DNA from: Colwellia psychrerythraea
Lineage (GTDB): Bacteria > Pseudomonadota > Gammaproteobacteria > Enterobacterales > Alteromonadaceae
DNA: 64,000 bases
Direction: 5' to 3'
NCBI RefSeq assembly: GCF_000764185.1
Contig: NZ_JQEC01000016.1
Location: 62,001 to 126,000 of the forward strand
Shown here: one piece after another, positions 1 through 8,275 of the stretch
Numbering within the stretch: the first letter of the stretch is position 1
How the letters are laid out: the number at the start of each line of letters is the position of its first letter
Translations under genes and position numbers: made by a program
Notes under the pieces: model-generated
Seen by the model: the letters and a program-made list of their open reading frames with translations, nothing else
Databases searched by the model: none
Told to the model about the DNA's origin: nothing

Positions 1-210
1 AAATGTTTAATTATAGGTAACTATTTAATGTTGTTGTCCTTATTGATTGTGACTACTTCGATATTTATAACTTTCGGTTATGACCAACACTTTACCATTT
101 CAGTTCAAGTGTCTGCGCATATTGCCACTATTGTTTTCGCTGGTTTACTCAAAATTGGCTATGTATTGCGTTGTGTTGCTTTACATGGTTTTGGTAAAAG
201 GAACTTTTAA
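1..210 (+). CDS. Small membrane protein upstream of nnrS, 5' end outside window
   Basis: The frame is open from base 1 and ends at TAA 208-210, so the gene probably begins before the window. The visible 69 residues are hydrophobic, with two likely membrane segments, and end in a charged tail (ALHGFGKRNF). It sits 1 base before the nnrS start and would be co-transcribed with it. I recall small proteins with a similar tail next to nnrS in other Alteromonadales, but I cannot name a function. A start inside the window at ATG 28 would give 60 residues and cannot be excluded. Confidence 0.6.
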   Translation, partial: KCLIIGNYLMLLSLLIVTTSIFITFGYDQHFTISVQVSAHIATIVFAGLLKIGYVLRCVALHGFGKRNF

Positions 211-211
211 C

Positions 212-1498
212 ATGTTACAAATTCAAGATTCAGAAGCTGCTCGGCTAACTTATGATCAACAAAGCTGCTCTCAAGATGGCAACAGTCCACTCAACTATAT
301 AGCACAGCATCCAGTATTAGATTTAGCCTTTAGAAGTTATTTTTTACTGGCCGTTGCTTGTTCTATGTTCGCATTAGGCATATGGGCTGCTTACTTTAAT
401 GGATACTTCACTTTTAGCGTTAATGGCATAAGCCCATTAACCTGGCATATTCATGAAATGATATTTGGTTTTGCCGCCACCGTTGCCGTAGGTTTTATTC
501 TCACCGCCGCACAAACATGGACAGGACAGCCAAGTATTAAAGGTTTACCACTATTAGCTTTTATAGGGCTTTGGCTACTGGTTAGAGTTGCCTTAATAGT
601 TAACTTACCAAGTACAATTATTGTCGCCATTATCTTACAAAGCTGTTGGTGGTTAGGATCAATTGCTATTTTCACGCGGTTAGTGCTTAAAAGTCACAAC
701 CACCGAAACTATCTTTTCATTCCGTTATTATCGGTATTAATGATGCTAAACATTGTCTTATTACTACTTGATTTTAATGGCCATTACGAACTGACTCGGC
801 ATATTGCTAGAAGCTGTGTATTAATGTTTTGTTTATTGATGGGCATTTTAGGTGGTCGAGTGATCCCTTTTTTCACAGTATCTGGCGCTAAAACTTTAGC
901 TATCACTTGCCCTAGCTGGCTAACACCATTACTAACCATTACTTCCATTGCTGGTGTCGTGGTATTTTTTAGCTCGGCTTTTATTGATTTACCCTTTACT
1001 CCGGCAGGGCTAATGATATCAGCAGGGTTACTTCACCTAATTAGACAAAGTTACTGGCGCAGTTTTGCTACCAGAAATATTCCTTTATTGTGGTCGTTAC
1101 ACTTATCCTATTTCTCGCTAGGTTTGGGATTAATAGTACTTGGTATGAGCTACCAACCCTTGTATAGCCTTGGTTTTATTCAATTAGCCATTTCCTTTGG
1201 TGATGCACTTCATTTAATTACCATAGCCGCAATGGGCTTGATGATTTTTGCCATGATGAGCCGAGTATCTCTTGGTCATACCGGCAGAGCATTAACACCG
1301 AGTAAATTGATTTCATGGGTATTTGTTCTGATTAGTTTGTCTGCACTGACACGAGCCCTTTTGCCGATATTAATTTCTCAACCACTGTTGAGCTGGAACA
1401 TCAGCGTATTAGCCTGGTTAATCGCCGGAAGTTTATTCTTAAAAGTTTACCTGCCTATTTTGACGACTAAGAAAATTGAGAAGTATTTTAGTCGTTAA
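212..1498 (+). CDS. nnrS: NnrS family heme-copper membrane protein
   Basis: This is a polytopic inner-membrane protein of about 428 residues with roughly twelve hydrophobic segments. NnrS-family landmarks include the early HIHEMIFGF stretch, GGRVIPFFT in the middle and GDALHLITIAAMGLM near the end, whose histidines are candidate metal or heme ligands. In known systems NnrS relieves nitric oxide stress, apparently by protecting iron pools from dinitrosyl-iron formation. I chose ATG 212 because AAAAGGA at 196-202 is well placed; the longer reading from 80 overlaps the upstream gene in another frame. The next gene, hmp, follows after 96 bases and also handles NO, so NO-responsive control such as NsrR is likely. 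I saw no clear NsrR palindrome before hmp; the promoter is probably upstream of the window. Confidence 0.88.
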   Translation: MLQIQDSEAARLTYDQQSCSQDGNSPLNYIAQHPVLDLAFRSYFLLAVACSMFALGIWAAYFNGYFTFSVNGISPLTWHIHEMIFGFAATVAVGFILTAAQTWTGQPSIKGLPLLAFIGLWLLVRVALIVNLPSTIIVAIILQSCWWLGSIAIFTRLVLKSHNHRNYLFIPLLSVLMMLNIVLLLLDFNGHYELTRHIARSCVLMFCLLMGILGGRVIPFFTVSGAKTLAITCPSWLTPLLTITSIAGVVVFFSSAFIDLPFTPAGLMISAGLLHLIRQSYWRSFATRNIPLLWSLHLSYFSLGLGLIVLGMSYQPLYSLGFIQLAISFGDALHLITIAAMGLMIFAMMSRVSLGHTGRALTPSKLISWVFVLISLSALTRALLPILISQPLLSWNISVLAWLIAGSLFLKVYLPILTTKKIEKYFSR

Positions 1499-1594
1499 TA
1501 AACACCATAAAATCTTCAATCCAATAAATAATTTTAAAAAGTTCTTGGTAATTTTGCCTAGGACACCTTTTACAGAAATACCTTAGGAGTAATC

Positions 1595-2776
1595 ATGTTA
1601 ACTGATAAGCACATCGACATTATAAAAAGCACCATTCCCCTTTTAGAAAATGCAGGGCCGGCATTAACAGGTCATTTTTATCAGCGATTGTTCAGCCATA
1701 ACCCGGAGTTGCAAGATATCTTCAATATGGCCAATCAGCACTCAGGTAGGCAACAAGTAGCATTGTTTGAAGCCATTGCAGCCTATGCTAAAAACATTGA
1801 AAATTTAGCAGTATTAACAACAGCAGTAGAGAGGATTGCGCAAAAACATACTAGTTTCAATATTAAAGCTCCGCACTATGCAGTTGTTGGTCATCATCTT
1901 ATCGAAACATTACGTGAGCTAGCCAGTGAAGCTTTCACCGCTGATGTTGAAGAAGCATGGACAGCAGCCTATCAATTTTTAGCGCAAATATTTATTAACC
2001 GAGAATCTGAATTATACCAAGAACGTGCTGATACTTTGGGTGGCTGGCGTGACGCGAGGACATTCACCTTAGTAGATAAAAAAGTTGAGTCTAAATTAGT
2101 AACCAGCTTTGTATTCATGCCCATTGATGACAAACCGGTAATAGGGTTTAAGGCTGGGCAGTATTTAGGTATTGAAGTGTACGATCCAAACAGAGAGTTT
2201 AAAGAAATACGTCAATATTCTTTATCTGACAAGGTCAACAACGAGACCTATCGAATTTCAGTAAAGCGAGAAGTTGGTGAGGTGCCAGGTATAGTTTCTA
2301 ATTATTTACATGATGAACTACATGTTGGCGATGAGGTTGATTTATATGCCCCCGCAGGAGATTTTTTCTTTACTGACCGCCGGGGGCCAGTCGTATTACT
2401 CTCTGCAGGAGTGGGTATTACGCCTATGCAAGCCATGCTTGAGACATTAGCACAACAAGGTTACAACCATTCTGTACAATATTTACATGCTTGTGAAAAC
2501 AGTGAGCAACATTCTTTTTCATCAAAAACAGCAAGCCTAATTAAAGATAATAATTGGCAACAAGCTATTTGGTATCGTGATGAAATGAATGAACAAACAC
2601 ATATTCATCACGGCATGATGGATTTAACCAAGGTGGACTTACCTATTGAACAAGGAAATTTTTATCTTTGTGGCCCTATTCCATTCATGCAGTTTGCCAA
2701 GCAACAATTACTGGATTTAGGTGTAAGAGCGACAAACATTCATTATGAAGTATTTGGTCCGCATGCTGACTTATAA
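1595..2776 (+). CDS. hmp: Flavohemoglobin, nitric oxide dioxygenase
   Basis: A full-length flavohemoglobin of 393 residues. It oxidises NO to nitrate using O2 and NAD(P)H in the cytoplasm. An N-terminal globin domain (about 1-138) keeps the expected heme pocket residues at E. coli numbering: Tyr29, Gln53 and proximal His85 in QKHTSF. A ferredoxin-reductase FAD domain (about 150-260) follows, with RQYSLS binding FAD. The C-terminal NAD domain contains GVGITPM and LCGPIPFM. ATG 1595 is preceded by TAGGAG. It lies in the same direction as nnrS and converges on the buf cluster, with a hairpin between them. The family and role are well established. Confidence 0.96.
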   Translation: MLTDKHIDIIKSTIPLLENAGPALTGHFYQRLFSHNPELQDIFNMANQHSGRQQVALFEAIAAYAKNIENLAVLTTAVERIAQKHTSFNIKAPHYAVVGHHLIETLRELASEAFTADVEEAWTAAYQFLAQIFINRESELYQERADTLGGWRDARTFTLVDKKVESKLVTSFVFMPIDDKPVIGFKAGQYLGIEVYDPNREFKEIRQYSLSDKVNNETYRISVKREVGEVPGIVSNYLHDELHVGDEVDLYAPAGDFFFTDRRGPVVLLSAGVGITPMQAMLETLAQQGYNHSVQYLHACENSEQHSFSSKTASLIKDNNWQQAIWYRDEMNEQTHIHHGMMDLTKVDLPIEQGNFYLCGPIPFMQFAKQQLLDLGVRATNIHYEVFGPHADL

Positions 2777-2825
2777 CAAAGCTTAGTCTGCAATATTTGG
2801 CACTATAAGTAGTACCAATCGCGCT

Positions 2826-2851
2826 GCGGCTTTTCTAAATAGAAAAGCCGC
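2826..2851. terminator. Hairpin between convergent hmp and bufC
   Basis: A perfect 12-bp inverted repeat (arms 2826-2837 and 2840-2851) with a two-base loop. The TAG stop of the minus-strand bufC gene (2835-2837) lies inside the left arm, so the hairpin overlaps the end of that coding region. It probably terminates hmp transcripts, bufC transcripts or both, although no long T-run follows on either strand. Confidence 0.6.
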
Positions 2852-3632
2852 AAATAACGCCTAATTCCATATGTTTTTTCAAGATATTATCTATCGAGGT
2901 ATCTGCACCCATAGTAGCGGTACTAGCCATAACTGCTTCAATTGTCTGCTCAAAATTCAGACCATTGAAAAGCGACTGTAACAAGAAAAATTCACTAGCA
3001 GTTATCGTCATCATTTCAGTCTTTAAGCCTCGCTTAAATAGCACAATAAATGTATCAGTTTCACCATCAATCGATAACTCGATATTTTGCGGTGCATTGT
3101 CTTGGTTCATCTGCCAAATTTTATTAATAGGTTGTGTTGATTTGATTAAGGCAACCGATGGAGCAAGTATAAAGTTTAATTTCAACGTATCTGTCGGGGC
3201 AACTCCTGCTAATGTGGCCCAATCAAAGTATTTGCTGTCTTTAGCTAAAGAGCTTTGATGGAATAACCACTCCAACTTAGCAACATCTTTTAAATAAACT
3301 AATTGTTTAACCTGCTCAAGCTCTGCTAAAAATTGTGGCAAGCTGTCGCCATAGTCATCCATATTTGCCGATATTGGCCAATGAGCCAGAATATATTGCC
3401 GGCATACTTGTGCAAAAAAATCATCTCCTACTAGTTTTTCAACCACAGGGAAAGTTAGACTTAATGAAGTAGTAATGTTGGCTAAGGCGCTATGCTGATA
3501 TATGCCCATTAAGCCTTGTGCGGAGATTAAGTGGCTATCAATATCTTTGCTCATAGTAGTATTATCAGCAGTTAAAGTGCCTGATAAACAGTCCTTAAAA
3601 AAGTTAGCCTGTAGCTCTGCTAATTTAGTCAT
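2835..3632 (-). CDS. bufC: BufC/HvfC-type DUF2063 protein, MNIO partner
   Basis: A 265-residue protein of the DUF2063 (HvfC/BufC) family. The N-terminal half has the typical opening LAELQANFF, then GLMGIYQHSALANI, the FPVVEKLVGDDFF stretch and a YGDSLPQFL region. In characterised relatives this partner binds the precursor peptide and presents it to the MNIO enzyme; the C-terminal half is variable. Its start overlaps the end of bufB by four bases (ATGA), which suggests translational coupling. The gene order bufA-bufB-bufC supports the assignment. Older annotations call this family a putative DNA-binding domain, and I see no helix-turn-helix evidence for that here. Confidence 0.85.
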   Translation of the reverse strand: MTKLAELQANFFKDCLSGTLTADNTTMSKDIDSHLISAQGLMGIYQHSALANITTSLSLTFPVVEKLVGDDFFAQVCRQYILAHWPISANMDDYGDSLPQFLAELEQVKQLVYLKDVAKLEWLFHQSSLAKDSKYFDWATLAGVAPTDTLKLNFILAPSVALIKSTQPINKIWQMNQDNAPQNIELSIDGETDTFIVLFKRGLKTEMMTITASEFFLLQSLFNGLNFEQTIEAVMASTATMGADTSIDNILKKHMELGVICGFSI

Positions 3633-4504
3633 AAAAAAGCCTGATCATTCATGACCTTTTCAGCGTTTACTACCTTAAGAATAATGGCTTCAGCTTTCTT
3701 TTTTTCAGCCAACAGTACCGATAGTTCAGGTACATTAGTATCCCACTCAATCAAGGTTGGCAAAACACCAAAGCGCTTAATAACTTGTTCGTACAGCCGC
3801 CATACACCGTCATAAATCTTATGACCATGACTATCTATATAGACTTCTTGCCCCTCTATGTTATCGATACTATAACCGGCTAAATGTATTTCTTTTACTG
3901 CATCAACGGGAATATTTGCTAAATACTCTAAAGCATCGAACCCCTGGTTATGAGCACTGACATAAATGTTATTCACATCAAGTAATATGCCGCAGCCTGT
4001 CTCTTGAATTAGTGATGACAAAAACTGCCATTCAGCTATTGGTGAATCGATATAGGTTAAGTAACTTGATGGGTTTTCGATCAATATCTGTCGTTGTAAA
4101 ACATCTTGTGCATGGTTAATATTTTTAGCGACAACATCAAGCGCCTCTTCGGTAAAAGGAATAGGTAATAAATCAGGTAAGTAATGTCCGTTTTCTGTCC
4201 CACTCCAGGAGAGGTGATCTGACAGCAAGCTTGGCTGTAACCAAGAAATAGTATTTTTTATACGTTGTAAATGTTGTTCTCGTATTGGGCATTTCGTTGT
4301 AGCTGAGCCCAACGACATACCAACACAGTGGGCTGAGATAGGATAGTATTGGCTAATTTTAGCCAAGTATTTTGCCGCGGTGCTGTCTTGGCTAAAAAAA
4401 TTTTCGGTATGAACTTCTAACCAAGCTACATCAGGTTTATTATCAATAAACTGCTGCAAGTGCTTATGTTTAAGACCAATCCCTACCCCTTCTATGCTAC
4501 GCAT
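3629..4504 (-). CDS. bufB: MNIO-family (DUF692) iron oxidase that modifies bufferin
   Basis: A 291-residue TIM-barrel enzyme of the DUF692, now MNIO (multinuclear non-heme iron oxidase), family. Expected metal-site motifs appear in order: EVHTENFF, SAHCVGMSLG, SDHLSW, ENPSSYL, LLDVNNIYVSAHN, EIHLAGYS, DSHGHK and IEWDTNVP. Known members oxidise cysteine residues of ribosomally made peptides; in the bufferin branch they form thiooxazole-type heterocycles that bind copper. The likely substrate is the small cysteine-containing precursor encoded immediately upstream (4597-4884), and BufC, translated with a 4-base overlap, is the partner. Length and motifs show no sign of damage. The exact modification is inferred from the family. 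Confidence 0.9.
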   Translation of the reverse strand: MRSIEGVGIGLKHKHLQQFIDNKPDVAWLEVHTENFFSQDSTAAKYLAKISQYYPISAHCVGMSLGSATTKCPIREQHLQRIKNTISWLQPSLLSDHLSWSGTENGHYLPDLLPIPFTEEALDVVAKNINHAQDVLQRQILIENPSSYLTYIDSPIAEWQFLSSLIQETGCGILLDVNNIYVSAHNQGFDALEYLANIPVDAVKEIHLAGYSIDNIEGQEVYIDSHGHKIYDGVWRLYEQVIKRFGVLPTLIEWDTNVPELSVLLAEKKKAEAIILKVVNAEKVMNDQAFL

Positions 4505-4596
4505 TATTTATACTTCCTGTTCTATTTATAACTTTGCAAAGCAGCTATTTTATCACCTGAGCGCTTTGCAAAGTCACTACACAATTAAGCAACAAA

Positions 4597-4884
4597 CTAT
4601 TTCTTAGCGGGCTTTACCGCTTTAACAACACCACCAGTAATTTTTTCACAGGTGCCTTTTGGTACATAAACCCACTCACTGGCATCATTATTTTTAGTGG
4701 CTTGTCCTGCACAATTGTGACTGCCATTTAATGCACCACAATCATTTTTACCTGCTTTTGCTATACCGGCACATTTCTCCCATGAAGTGGGTTGATTTGG
4801 TACTGCATTTGCCGAAGTCGCCGTTAAAACACCTAACGCTAAAATGCTCGATATTGCTGCACTGGCAATTTTTTGATTGTTCAT
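4597..4884 (-). CDS. bufA: Bufferin-type precursor peptide (DUF2282)
   Basis: A 95-residue exported peptide. Residues 1-27 form a Sec signal ending in SANA, so cleavage is likely after Ala27. The mature part has four cysteines, Cys38 (EKCAG), Cys49 (NDCGA), Cys58 (HNCAGQ) and Cys79 (KGTCEK), in the pattern of DUF2282/BufA1 proteins, and a lysine-rich tail. In described bufferins, cysteines in such positions are oxidised by BufB and the secreted product buffers periplasmic copper. The gene is first in a bufA-bufB-bufC order. No DoxX-type gene, which often accompanies such clusters, follows here. Metal-induced expression is expected but no operator was recognised. Confidence 0.88.
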   Translation of the reverse strand: MNNQKIASAAISSILALGVLTATSANAVPNQPTSWEKCAGIAKAGKNDCGALNGSHNCAGQATKNNDASEWVYVPKGTCEKITGGVVKAVKPAKK

Positions 4885-5051
4885 AGTGATATCCTTAAAA
4901 TGAAATTAAATGTTATCTTCAGAAAATAAAGATAGTGGATATAAGAAATAAATTTCACCAATAACTATTTTTTATTATAAAAAGTGGCCGCTATGTAGAA
5001 AAAACAACCTTTTTTATCACCACTATATAACCATAGAACTAACAAAAACAG

Positions 5052-5088
5052 CCTACTCTAGATGCTCTACTTTAATATCTAGAGTAGG
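5052..5088. repeat. 12-bp perfect inverted repeat upstream of bufA
   Basis: Arms 5052-5063 and 5077-5088 are perfect reverse complements separated by 13 bases. The element lies between divergently oriented bufA and the small gene at 5150. Read on the minus strand it is followed by a short T-run, so it could terminate transcripts arriving from the right. Alternatively it is an operator or a leader structure. No direct evidence separates these. Confidence 0.5.
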
Positions 5089-5149
5089 AAATAAAGCAAA
5101 ACATACACTAAGCTTAAAAATGAAATACTAGAGATTAAGGGCGGATATT

Positions 5150-5368
5150 ATGAAAATGAATGACATTCACAGTGAAATCCAAACAGGTATTATCAATTAC
5201 TTATCAGCGCATCCAGAGGCTTGTGCTTCAGTACAGGGCATATGTAATCAATGGTTATCGAATGAAAAGTATTTGCATAATATTGATCAAGTACAAACGG
5301 CTGTTGATGGCTTACTTAGTCGAGGTGAAATGCACAAGCGCGCAGACACAAATAAATATAGTTTGTAA
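5150..5368 (+). CDS. Small winged-helix-like hypothetical protein
   Basis: A 72-residue cytoplasmic protein that starts at ATG 5150 after a purine-rich ribosome site (AAGGGCGG, 5137-5144). The pattern is a helix (IQTGIINYLSAHPEA), a second helix (VQGICNQWLS) and a third (VQTAVDGLLSRGEMHKR). It resembles the very small winged-helix proteins found in many proteobacteria whose middle reads like HPEA-x-T-L-E-G-I. I do not know a specific function. It is transcribed away from the bufferin genes; whether it regulates them is only a guess from position. Confidence 0.65.
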   Translation: MKMNDIHSEIQTGIINYLSAHPEACASVQGICNQWLSNEKYLHNIDQVQTAVDGLLSRGEMHKRADTNKYSL

Positions 5369-5399
5369 TATCTATTGGCGCTCGACTTGGCAAATTGAA

Positions 5400-5798
5400 T
5401 CAGTTATCTCCAAGAGGTTGACCATAACTAAACTCAACCCTATTGCCATCGGGGTCCAATACACCGCAATAATACCCGACAGGGTATGGCTCTTCTTTAA
5501 CAGGCCATAATAATCGGCCATCATTCTCCGCCTTTTTAGCAACGGCATCAACTTGCTGCTTACTTGCCAAAGCAAAGCCTAAATGAGAAAAATCTACTGG
5601 TGATTGTTGGTGGCCGGGACCATGAGGTAAGATAACAAAAATAAATGTATCAGCTTTGCCTGGCTCTGCTAACCAAATAATGTGTTTACCATTAACGTGT
5701 CGATCACGTACTAATTGCATACCAATATAGTCTTGGTAGAAAGCAACACAACTAGCCAAATTTTTAACATGTAAAGCAACATGTGTTAAACGAGCCAT
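5400..5798 (-). CDS. VOC-family (glyoxalase/bleomycin-resistance fold) protein
   Basis: A 132-residue VOC-superfamily protein. It begins RLTHVALHVKNL with the first-strand histidine ligand and has a second-half histidine in DFSHLGFAL. It ends with the typical strand GVLDPDGNRVEFSYG, whose glutamate is the usual metal ligand. Members include glyoxalase I, dioxygenases and fosfomycin or bleomycin resistance proteins; the substrate cannot be told from sequence. It is the last of three minus-strand genes (ada, a thioredoxin-like protein, this one) with small gaps and may be co-transcribed with them. Confidence 0.82.
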   Translation of the reverse strand: MARLTHVALHVKNLASCVAFYQDYIGMQLVRDRHVNGKHIIWLAEPGKADTFIFVILPHGPGHQQSPVDFSHLGFALASKQQVDAVAKKAENDGRLLWPVKEEPYPVGYYCGVLDPDGNRVEFSYGQPLGDN

Positions 5799-5812
5799 AA
5801 CTAATTACCAAG

Positions 5813-6037
5813 TTAACCTAAGAAGAATGTTCTCAGCTCGCCTTTACTTGGCCGGTCTCTAAAAATCAAACTGCCATTAATCAGAATATTAGGTGAGTGC
5901 CGTATATTATGCGAAGCAACAAGCTCAGGATTTTCTTCAATATAGTCAACACAATAGTTAATACCCGCATCGTCGAGTTCACGCTTTATATTAGGCAAAC
6001 ATGAATCAGTGTGTGTTACCAGAAGTTGTACATGCAT
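5813..6037 (-). CDS. Small thioredoxin-fold protein lacking CxxC
   Basis: A 74-residue protein with the compact beta-alpha-beta start of the thioredoxin/glutaredoxin fold (VQLLVTHTDSCLPNIKREL) and the cis-proline-like segment RHSPNILINGSLIF. Relatives normally carry a CPxC or similar pair, but here only Cys13 remains in DSCLPN with a second cysteine at about 29, so a classical dithiol active site is missing. The start is supported by AGGAG eight bases upstream of ATG. It sits 14 bases before the VOC gene. A monothiol redox or regulatory role is possible but unproven. Confidence 0.7.
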   Translation of the reverse strand: MHVQLLVTHTDSCLPNIKRELDDAGINYCVDYIEENPELVASHNIRHSPNILINGSLIFRDRPSKGELRTFFLG

Positions 6038-6082
6038 AGTAGGCTCCTATGTTGCAATTTTTAACAACTACTTTTAGTATAG

Positions 6083-7144
6083 CTAGATATTTAGCTTATT
6101 TTCTATATCAATGATCATACGTTTCCGCTTTTCACCCCATCGATAGCCGCCTAAGCTACCATCGCCACGTATTACTCGATGGCATGGAATAACGAGCGCT
6201 ATATTATTGCCCGCACAAGCATTGGCAACCGCCCGAAAAGCTTTTGGTGAGCCAATAGCTTTAGCTATTTCCCCGTAAGACATTACTTCGCCATAAGGAA
6301 TCGTTTTCAGAAAGTCCCAGACTCTTTTTTGGAATGCTGTCGCTCGAATATCTAAGGGTAAATTAAGTTCATTACTGCAACCAGCTAAGTACAAGTTGAG
6401 TAGATGTAACCAGTGTTCAAGTTGCGGTGCGCTTTGTTCAGGCATTAGCATAATTTCAGCATTTGGGTACTCTGTCACAAGTTGAGCGAGTAACTGATGT
6501 TTAGATTCGCCAAACTGTAAAAAGGATAAGCCCTTATCTGTTGCCGCCATCAATACCTGACCTAAACGAGTTTCACCCATAGCGTAAGATATCTTGATGC
6601 CAGCACCCCCTTTAAGATAATTTTTCGGTGTCATAGCTAGGTGAGTAATCATTCGACCGTAAATCACCGAACTAGACTCAATACCTGACTGATAAATAGC
6701 ATGACTAACATTGTCGGTGTTTCGTAAATTTATCTTCAAGGTATTAAGTTGAATTTGATCAATATAGTTTTTTGGCGTGACATTAAGATATTTTTTAAAA
6801 AGCCTATTAATTTGAAACTGGGTGAGACCCATTGATTTAGCAAGTTGTAACGCAGTTAACGAACCTTCACTATGCTGTTCAATTTTATTACAAGCATAAA
6901 TAAGTTTAACTAGGCCAGTATCTTGCTGAGTTTTTTTGTTAGGTTGGCATCGCTGGCAAGCTTGATAGCCATCAGCTTGAGCCAAGGCAACACCAGAAAA
7001 ATAAGTAACATTTTTTCTCAGTGGTGCCTTGCTTTTACAAGAAGGAAAGCAAAATGTTTTGGTGCTTTTAACACCATAATAAAATTGAAAATCAAATGCT
7101 GCATCATGCTCAGTTATTGCATGCCAATAAACGTCATCAGTCAT
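6083..7144 (-). CDS. ada: Ada-type DNA alkylation repair protein and regulator
   Basis: A 353-residue three-part Ada protein. The N-terminal phosphotriester domain has the zinc cysteines in FCFPSC (Cys32, Cys36) and CQRC (Cys63, Cys66). An AraC-type helix-turn-helix occupies about residues 85-180. The C-terminal O6-methylguanine methyltransferase domain carries the acceptor Cys321 in PCHRVIRGDGSLGGYRWG. In E. coli, methyl transfer to the N-terminal zinc cysteine turns Ada into an activator of its own gene and other repair genes. All acceptor residues are present, so both repair and regulation should be intact. It is followed 45 bases later by the thioredoxin-like gene. Confidence 0.94.
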   Translation of the reverse strand: MTDDVYWHAITEHDAAFDFQFYYGVKSTKTFCFPSCKSKAPLRKNVTYFSGVALAQADGYQACQRCQPNKKTQQDTGLVKLIYACNKIEQHSEGSLTALQLAKSMGLTQFQINRLFKKYLNVTPKNYIDQIQLNTLKINLRNTDNVSHAIYQSGIESSSVIYGRMITHLAMTPKNYLKGGAGIKISYAMGETRLGQVLMAATDKGLSFLQFGESKHQLLAQLVTEYPNAEIMLMPEQSAPQLEHWLHLLNLYLAGCSNELNLPLDIRATAFQKRVWDFLKTIPYGEVMSYGEIAKAIGSPKAFRAVANACAGNNIALVIPCHRVIRGDGSLGGYRWGEKRKRMIIDIENKLNI

Positions 7145-7206
7145 ATTGAGTACCTTTAGTTCAGCTGAGTAGGTTAACTTAGCTAGTGTAACCGGGTTAT
7201 TACAAC

Positions 7207-7686
7207 TTAAACTTTTCTATCAAGCCGTAGGCTGTAACAACCATACGCAGCATATCTAGCCATGAGAAAACTAGCCTTGGTTTGTTGAAAGTATTCTGTA
7301 ATTATTTGCTCAACATTTTCAGGCGTAACTAGCTGGGCTGCAATGATAGACTCATATTTATCATACGCTTTTAATACAAAAATTTCGCCGAAGTAATCAT
7401 TAGTAGCATTGTTAGGGATAGGGAACTCATCATAATTAACCCATTCACTACTTTGCTTAGCAAGTACAAAAACCGCGCCGTATTCTTTATAAGGGCCTGG
7501 GATTGAAAACGGACAATAACTCGCTAATATTAATTCTTCACCAACTGCTGCACGCCGTAATACATCTCGACATGGCTCGCCGCCCGTTGCCACTTGCCTT
7601 ATCACTGGTTGGTTCTGATCATCAATTCCTGCCTGCCGTACTTTAATTAAAAAGTCGCGACGTATTGGCGTTATTTTATAATTCAC
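7207..7686 (-). CDS. DUF1203 family protein
   Basis: A 159-residue protein recognisable as DUF1203 by GGEPCRDVLRRAAVGEELILASYCPF followed by GPYKEYGAVFV. It has no signal peptide or membrane segment. The family is widespread in proteobacteria and actinobacteria without a known function, and conserved Cys and Arg residues cluster in the first half. It lies 62 bases upstream of ada on the same strand; the spacing allows co-transcription but does not show it. I infer nothing further about its role. Confidence 0.8.
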   Translation of the reverse strand: MNYKITPIRRDFLIKVRQAGIDDQNQPVIRQVATGGEPCRDVLRRAAVGEELILASYCPFSIPGPYKEYGAVFVLAKQSSEWVNYDEFPIPNNATNDYFGEIFVLKAYDKYESIIAAQLVTPENVEQIITEYFQQTKASFLMARYAAYGCYSLRLDRKV

Positions 7687-7820
7687 TATTGATCCTTATC
7701 TTGAGATAACTAGTTCAAGCTAACGTCATTTAACTTTTGTTAAGCATAAATATCATTTTAAAAAGGAACTATCGGATTATTGCGCGGAGAGTGAATTTTT
7801 TTGAATTTAGGGTTGTTTGA

Positions 7821-8168
7821 GAAAAACTTAGACAGTTTAATGCTTTTCTAGACAATAATAGATTGTTGCAATTATCTAACTTGGGCTTTAAATTTTCTGT
7901 CGATGATTTTGGCATAGGCCATTCATCCATTTCTTATTTACGCGCATTCCCAATGAACTCAATCAAAATAGATAAACCTATTGTGCAAAACATAATAAAT
8001 TCCAAGGAAGATATGGCACTTTACAGCGCTATCATAGCCTTAGGTAAAGTGTTAAAGCTAAGTGTCATTGCTGAAGGAGTAGAAACTGAAGAAATAGCCG
8101 ATATCCTAAAATCCCTCACTTGTCCCTATGCCCAAGGTTATTTATATGCCAAACCTATGCCTTTATAA
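7821..8168 (+). pseudogene. Truncated EAL (c-di-GMP phosphodiesterase) domain remnant
   Basis: The frame opens after a TGA at 7818-7820 and reads the C-terminal two thirds of an EAL domain: the VDDFGIGHSS loop, SIKIDK with the catalytic lysine, AEGVET and the YAQGYLYAKPMP ending. The N-terminal part with the EAL signature and its metal-binding glutamate and asparagine is absent, as are any GGDEF, PAS or membrane regions. No ATG start exists; the first candidate is TTG 7863. It is best read as the remains of a deleted gene. A tiny binding-only EAL protein is a less likely alternative. Confidence 0.75.
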
Positions 8169-8275
8169 CCTAACGACAATGCGTTAGCTGCCTCGTCTAC
8201 ACATTTACTTTACCGATGTTATTATGTAAAAATATCAAATAATCAACATAATCAACAATAAGACAAATAATAATC

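Noticed and set aside
80..211. N-terminal extension of NnrS from ATG 80
   Set aside because: It overlaps the upstream small membrane protein in another frame, lacks a ribosome site and does not resemble NnrS; ATG 212 has a good ribosome site.
1499..1594. NsrR operator before hmp
   Set aside because: No convincing dyad matching the known NsrR consensus was visible.
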